DNA of 64,000 nucleotides, from assembly GCA_046726375.1 (NCBI GenBank), contig JBKPAJ010000022.1, forward strand, positions 1 to 64,000, written 5' to 3'. This document shows, one piece after another, positions 60,553 to 64,000 of the stretch. Numbering within the stretch: the first letter of the stretch is position 1; every line of letters begins with the position of its first letter. The DNA comes from DASPWV01 sp046726375 (lineage in GTDB: Bacteria; Acidobacteriota; Vicinamibacteria; Vicinamibacterales; UBA2999). Below the pieces are notes generated by a model. The model did no database searches. It saw nothing but the letters and a program-made list of their open reading frames with translations, and was not told the DNA's origin. The position numbers were made by a program, and so were the translations under genes.

Positions 60553-62790
60553 ATGCATAAGCGAGAAGTTTCAGTCGGCCAACGCTCCCTGTCGTTCGAG
60601 ACAGGCAAGCTGGCCAAGCAGGCGCACGGCTCCGTGCTCGTGCGCGCGGGCGACACGGTCGTGCTCGTCACCGCGTGCCATGCGGCCAGCCCGCGCGAAG
60701 GCATCGACTTTCTGCCCCTTACCGTTGATTACCGCGAATACACCTACGCATCGGGCCGCATTCCCGGCGGCTTCTTCAAACGCGAAGGCAAACCCACTGA
60801 AAAGGAAGTGCTCACCAGCCGCGTGATCGATCGGCCGATTCGGCCGCTGTTCCCGTCAGGCTGGCGCTACGAGACGCAGATTATTGCGCTGGTGCTCTCG
60901 GCCGACACAGCGAACGATCCCGACGTGCTCGCGATCACCGGCGCGTCTGCCGCGATCGCGCTCTCGGAGATTCCGTTCGAGAAAACCATCGCCGGTGTTC
61001 GCGTCGGTCTCGTCGACGGGCAGTACGTGATCAATCCGACGTTCGAACAGCGGCGCGTGAGCCGGCTCGATATCCTCGTTGCCGGCACCGCCGACGGGAT
61101 CGTCATGGTGGAGGCGGGCGCGAAGGAAGTGTCCGAGGACGAGGTGCTTGCCGCACTCGACGCCGGACACGCCGCAATTCGCGACATCGTGAGGACCATC
61201 GACGAGCTCGCGCGCGAAGCCGGACGCTCGAAGCTGCCGAAGCCGGAACACACCATCGGCCACGAGTTCTATCGCGAGGTCGAAGAGAAAGTCCTGGTTC
61301 CGCTCAGCGAGGCGATGCGCATTCGCGGCAAGCTGGAAAATTACAGCCGCGTTGACGAACTCTTCGACGAATTGATCGCGTCCATTCCAGAAGGCGAAGC
61401 GCAGCGCAAGCTCGAAGCGAAGGCGATTTTCAAAGAGCTGCAGGAAAAGGTGATGCGCGACGAGGCGCTCGAGCGCAGCACACGGCTCGACGGACGAAGG
61501 TTCGACGAGATTCGTACGATCTGGATCGAAACGAGCGTGTTACCGCGTGTGCACGGCTCCGCGGTGTTCACCCGCGGCGAAACACAGGCGCTCGTCACCG
61601 CCACGCTCGGCACCGCGGACGATCAGCAGAAAATCGAGCAGGTGGACGGCGAAACCTACAAGCGCTTCATGCTCCACTACAATTTCCCGCCGTTCTCGGT
61701 CGGTGAAGTTGGGTTCCTGCGCGGCCCAGGCCGACGTGAAGTCGGCCACGGCGCGCTTGCCGAGCGCGCGCTGGCGCCGATGGTTCCGGCGGAGGCCGAG
61801 TTCCCCTACACGCTTCGCATCGTCTCGGACATTCTCGAGTCGAACGGCAGCTCGTCGATGGCGTCGGTTTGTGGTGGATCGCTGGCGATGATGGACGCCG
61901 GTGTGCCAATGCGCGCACCGGTCGCGGGCGTCGCCATGGGACTGATCATGGACGAGAAGACCGGCAAATACGCCATCCTCAGCGACATTGCCGGCGCCGA
62001 GGATCACTACGGCGACATGGATTTCAAGGTCGCCGGCACGGCGCAGGGCATCACCGCCCTGCAAATGGACATCAAGGTCACCGGCATTTCGTCCGAGATC
62101 ATGCGCACCGCGCTCACGCAGGCGCACGCAGGGCGCATGCACATCCTCGAGAAAATGCAGGAAGCGCTCTCGACCTCCCGCACCAACATCTCCGCCTACG
62201 CGCCGCGCATCGTCACCATCAAGATCCCGGTCGAGAAGATCCGCGACGTCATCGGACCTGGCGGCAAGACGATCCGCGGCATCATCGAGAAGACCGGCGT
62301 CAAGATCGACGTGGAAGACGATGGGCGCGTGAACGTGGCGTCGTCGGATGAAGCGGCCGCGCAGAAAGCGCTCGGCATCATCCAGGAGCTGACGGCGACC
62401 CCCGAGCTCAATAAGACGTATCTGGGCAAGGTGCAGCGGATTACCGACTTCGGCGCGTTCGTCGAGATCATGCCCGGCACCGACGGCCTGCTGCACGTTT
62501 CGGAAATCGCGAACTACCGTGTCAAGGACGTGCGCGACGAGCTGAAGGAAGGCCAGCAGGTGCTGGTGAAAGTGATCAACATCGACCCGACCGGCAAGAT
62601 TCGCCTGTCGCGCAAAGCGCTGCTCACACCCGAAGAAGGCACGGCACCGCCGCAGCCAGCGGGTGACGCGGGAGAAGAGGCCGGCGCCGCCGCGGGCGGT
62701 CACCGCGAAGGCGGACATCGCGAGCGCGACGGTTTTCGCGGTGGTCGGGAACGGGGCCGCGATCGCGGGCCGCGCCGGGACCGGGAGTAG
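60553..62790 (+). CDS. pnp: Polyribonucleotide nucleotidyltransferase (PNPase)
   Basis: 745 residues. Two RNase PH domains (first with REGIDFLPLTVDYREYTYAS; second with TLGTADDQQKIEQVDGETYK, FPPFSVGEVGFLRGPGRREV, GHGALAERAL), a KH domain (IRDVIGPGGKTIRGIIEKTG) and an S1 domain (LGKVQRITDFGAFVEIMPGT). A C-terminal arginine/glycine-rich tail (HREGGHRERDGFRGGRERGR) is typical of this lineage's variants. It is a phosphorolytic 3'-5' exonuclease of mRNA decay. Last gene of the block. A private inverted array follows. Confidence 0.97.
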   Translation: MHKREVSVGQRSLSFETGKLAKQAHGSVLVRAGDTVVLVTACHAASPREGIDFLPLTVDYREYTYASGRIPGGFFKREGKPTEKEVLTSRVIDRPIRPLFPSGWRYETQIIALVLSADTANDPDVLAITGASAAIALSEIPFEKTIAGVRVGLVDGQYVINPTFEQRRVSRLDILVAGTADGIVMVEAGAKEVSEDEVLAALDAGHAAIRDIVRTIDELAREAGRSKLPKPEHTIGHEFYREVEEKVLVPLSEAMRIRGKLENYSRVDELFDELIASIPEGEAQRKLEAKAIFKELQEKVMRDEALERSTRLDGRRFDEIRTIWIETSVLPRVHGSAVFTRGETQALVTATLGTADDQQKIEQVDGETYKRFMLHYNFPPFSVGEVGFLRGPGRREVGHGALAERALAPMVPAEAEFPYTLRIVSDILESNGSSSMASVCGGSLAMMDAGVPMRAPVAGVAMGLIMDEKTGKYAILSDIAGAEDHYGDMDFKVAGTAQGITALQMDIKVTGISSEIMRTALTQAHAGRMHILEKMQEALSTSRTNISAYAPRIVTIKIPVEKIRDVIGPGGKTIRGIIEKTGVKIDVEDDGRVNVASSDEAAAQKALGIIQELTATPELNKTYLGKVQRITDFGAFVEIMPGTDGLLHVSEIANYRVKDVRDELKEGQQVLVKVINIDPTGKIRLSRKALLTPEEGTAPPQPAGDAGEEAGAAAGGHREGGHRERDGFRGGRERGRDRGPRRDRE

Positions 62791-62859
62791 CGCGCGCGGC
62801 TGACGCCAGAACGAAAGCTCGCCCCGCCGAAGCGCGCAAGAGGCTCACGCGGATAGGCG

Positions 62860-62945
62860 GGAACTAAGAACGAGAACGAAGAACGATGGCGATGCTGACC
62901 AGAACCTTCGTGGTTTGTAGTTTCTTGTTCTTAGTTCTTAGTTCC
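62860..62945. repeat. Inverted GAACTAA-type array reaching into a signal peptide
   Basis: The left arm (62860-62884: GGAACTAAGAACGAGAACGA, AGAAC) and right arm (62919-62945: AGTTTCTTGTTCTTAGTTCT, TAGTTCC) are complementary. The left arm ends two bases before the cupredoxin start codon. The right arm lies inside that gene and encodes its hydrophobic signal segment (SFLFLVLSS). Confidence 0.85.
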
Positions 62946-63266
62946 ACCGCCGTCGCGCGTACGGCCAATGTGCAAGAGACGCCTACCCGGCGAGAGGTCA
63001 CCATCGTCGCCGGTGAGCGTCAGTTTGAGCCAAGTCGCATCGAAGTCACGCAAAACGATCTCGTCCGCGTCACGCTGAAGAGTGAAAAAGAGCCACGCAC
63101 GTTTGCCATGGATGCCTATCGCATCTCCAAACGCGTCGGCGGCGGGCAGACGATCACGTTCGAGTTTCTCGCCAACCAACCTGGCACGTTTGTCTTCTAT
63201 TGCAATCTGACCAGCGTCGAAGCGTGTAAGGAGATGCGCGGGACGCTGGTCGTCTCACCGAAGTGA
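62886..63266 (+). CDS. Exported cupredoxin-like protein with altered metal site
   Basis: 126 residues. A signal peptide (TFVVCSFLFLVLSSTAVA) is followed by one cupredoxin-like beta-sandwich: EVTIVAGERQFEPSRIEVTQ, then NDLVRVTLKSEKEPRTFAMD, and a C-terminal FVFYCNLTSVEACKEMRGTL. In copper-binding relatives the loop reads about YCSxxCGxxHxxM with an earlier His. Here Cys106, Cys114 and Met117 remain, the His position is Cys114, and the first His is replaced by Arg71. The copper site may be lost or changed. The ATG at 62886 or the one at 62892 could be used. Not clearly linked to its neighbours. Confidence 0.8.
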   Translation: MAMLTRTFVVCSFLFLVLSSTAVARTANVQETPTRREVTIVAGERQFEPSRIEVTQNDLVRVTLKSEKEPRTFAMDAYRISKRVGGGQTITFEFLANQPGTFVFYCNLTSVEACKEMRGTLVVSPK

Positions 63267-63272
63267 AGAACG

Positions 63273-63318
63273 GGTCAGACCCCTTTTCGCCTCGTGACGA
63301 ATAACATAGGGGTCTGAC
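63273..63318. repeat. GGGTCAGACCCC palindrome pair
   Basis: GGGTCAGACCCC (about 63273-63284) and GGGGTCTGACCC (about 63309-63318) face each other around a loop with TTTT next to the left copy. It lies between convergent genes, so it may act as a bidirectional terminator. This short motif is widespread in GC-rich bacterial spacers and, unlike the private arrays, recurs. Confidence 0.65.
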
Positions 63319-63323
63319 CCCCT

Positions 63324-64000
63324 TCACCTCCGCGGGAACTGGTCCGGGTTATCCGTGAACAACCCGTCTACACCGAGCGTGTAAAGAAAGTGCTCCATCT
63401 CCGCTTTCACGTTCGGGTACTTGCCGGCATTCGAGGCGCGGAACGTGTAGGGCGTGACGATGAACTGTTCCGCGTGCGCCCATTTCACGAAATCGGGATT
63501 TGCCGCCACGATGTCCTTGGCAGGGCCAAAACCGTTGACAATTCCCTTCCACGCGCGGACTTTGTCGGCTGAGTCCCAGTTACGGCCGCTGTTGATCAGC
63601 AACACCACCGGCACGCCGATTTTCATCGCCGCCAGCTTGCGTGCGCTTTGTTCGCTGAATGTCTGCAGCATCAGCGGCGTCTTGGGGTCGGCTTTGGCGC
63701 CGCGCAGGCCGTGCTTGTCCAGTGCGTCCGCCACCAGTTGTTCGAAGTTCACTGGCCGCCCGGCGTAGACCTCCGGAGTCTTCAGCTCCGGAAACATTCC
63801 GGCTTTGCCTTTGACGAGCGCCACCGCTTCGTCGAAAGTCGGAATGCGCTCGCCTTTGAACTTCGTGTCGAACCACGAACCGGCGTCGAGCTGCTTGATC
63901 TCGGCGAGCGTGAAATCGTTTGCCAGCCACGATCGAACCGTCTTCCCTTCCCAGGTCACAACCGACGATCGATTGGGGAATAGCTCCTCCACGTTGGTCG
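63324..64000 (-). CDS. Glycerophosphodiester phosphodiesterase (N-terminus cut off by window edge)
   Basis: At least 225 residues; the reading frame continues past 64000 (codons for TNVEELFPNRSSVV at the edge). Typical GDPD-family pieces are visible: TLAEIKQLDAGSWFDTKFKG, IPTFDEAVALVKGKAGMFPE and the C-terminal VDGLFTDNPDQF. It hydrolyses glycerophosphodiesters to glycerol-3-phosphate and an alcohol. The catalytic N-terminal His/Glu region is outside the window, so activity cannot be judged. An internal ATG at 63992 would give 222 residues but is probably not the true start. Confidence 0.85.
   Translation of the reverse strand, partial: TNVEELFPNRSSVVTWEGKTVRSWLANDFTLAEIKQLDAGSWFDTKFKGERIPTFDEAVALVKGKAGMFPELKTPEVYAGRPVNFEQLVADALDKHGLRGAKADPKTPLMLQTFSEQSARKLAAMKIGVPVVLLINSGRNWDSADKVRAWKGIVNGFGPAKDIVAANPDFVKWAHAEQFIVTPYTFRASNAGKYPNVKAEMEHFLYTLGVDGLFTDNPDQFPRR

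Overview
The window looks like chromosomal DNA of a high-GC Acidobacteriota member, probably of the Vicinamibacteria type. This is inference from gene content: an acidobacterial-type von Willebrand A protein, a carboxypeptidase-regulatory/TonB-dependent receptor, an ADOP-type ABC permease remnant, many secreted metallopeptidases, and a standard bacterial rimP-nusA-infB-rbfA-nrnA-truB-rpsO-pnp block. No phage, IS transposase, CRISPR array, integrase or rRNA was seen.

Layout. 1-870: non-coding and decayed DNA with an ADOP permease remnant. 871-3.3 kb: a GT-C-like membrane protein, an RRM RNA-binding protein and tRNA-Leu(CAG). 3.3-6.9 kb: a giant secreted repeat protein plus the tail of a lost paralogue. 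7.0-10.3 kb: a five-gene minus-strand envelope/stress-like operon (YihY, BON lipoprotein, DUF72, YtxH-like small protein, SDR). 10.4-26.7 kb: mixed housekeeping and secreted enzymes (P1 peptidase, PLP-dependent dehydratase, glucan phosphorylase, M28 and M24 peptidases, VWA-PrcB fusion, archease, HtrA, CYTH). 26.7-35.5 kb: a MurU/AmgK-like sugar nucleotidyltransferase and kinase pair interrupted by a PA14-GT-C protein and an SGNH lipoprotein, then a sugar isomerase-like protein, asnS and rimO. 35.6-50 kb: a compact glycan-assembly cluster. Eight minus-strand genes overlap or nearly touch (GH-GT2 fusion, ABC exporter, glycosyltransferases, methyltransferase). A divergent pair (glycosyltransferase plus APH-fold kinase) reads the other way. 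50-52.7 kb: a TonB-dependent receptor. 52.9-62.8 kb: the translation/RNA-processing block, preceded by a strong hairpin. 62.9-64.0 kb: a degenerate cupredoxin and a truncated glycerophosphodiester phosphodiesterase.

Two things stand out. First, many spacers hold a locus-specific short tandem repeat (about 6-11 bp units) followed by a second array of the same unit in inverted orientation, so each spacer could fold into one long imperfect hairpin. Nine spacers show this (147-237, 13983-14303, 18675-18793, 19288-19469, 25945-26078, 58753-59082, 60061-60136, 60432-60511, 62860-62945). The unit differs at nearly every locus, and some arrays run into coding sequence: a signal peptide, an NrnA tail and a sugar-isomerase tail. 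I know of no description of such a family and regard it as the best candidate for something new. Second, the 35.6-50 kb cluster carries three diverged paralogues of one glycosyltransferase-like family, and an uncharacterised domain shared by two adjacent genes.

All functional calls come from reading translated sequence and recognising motifs; no database search was run.
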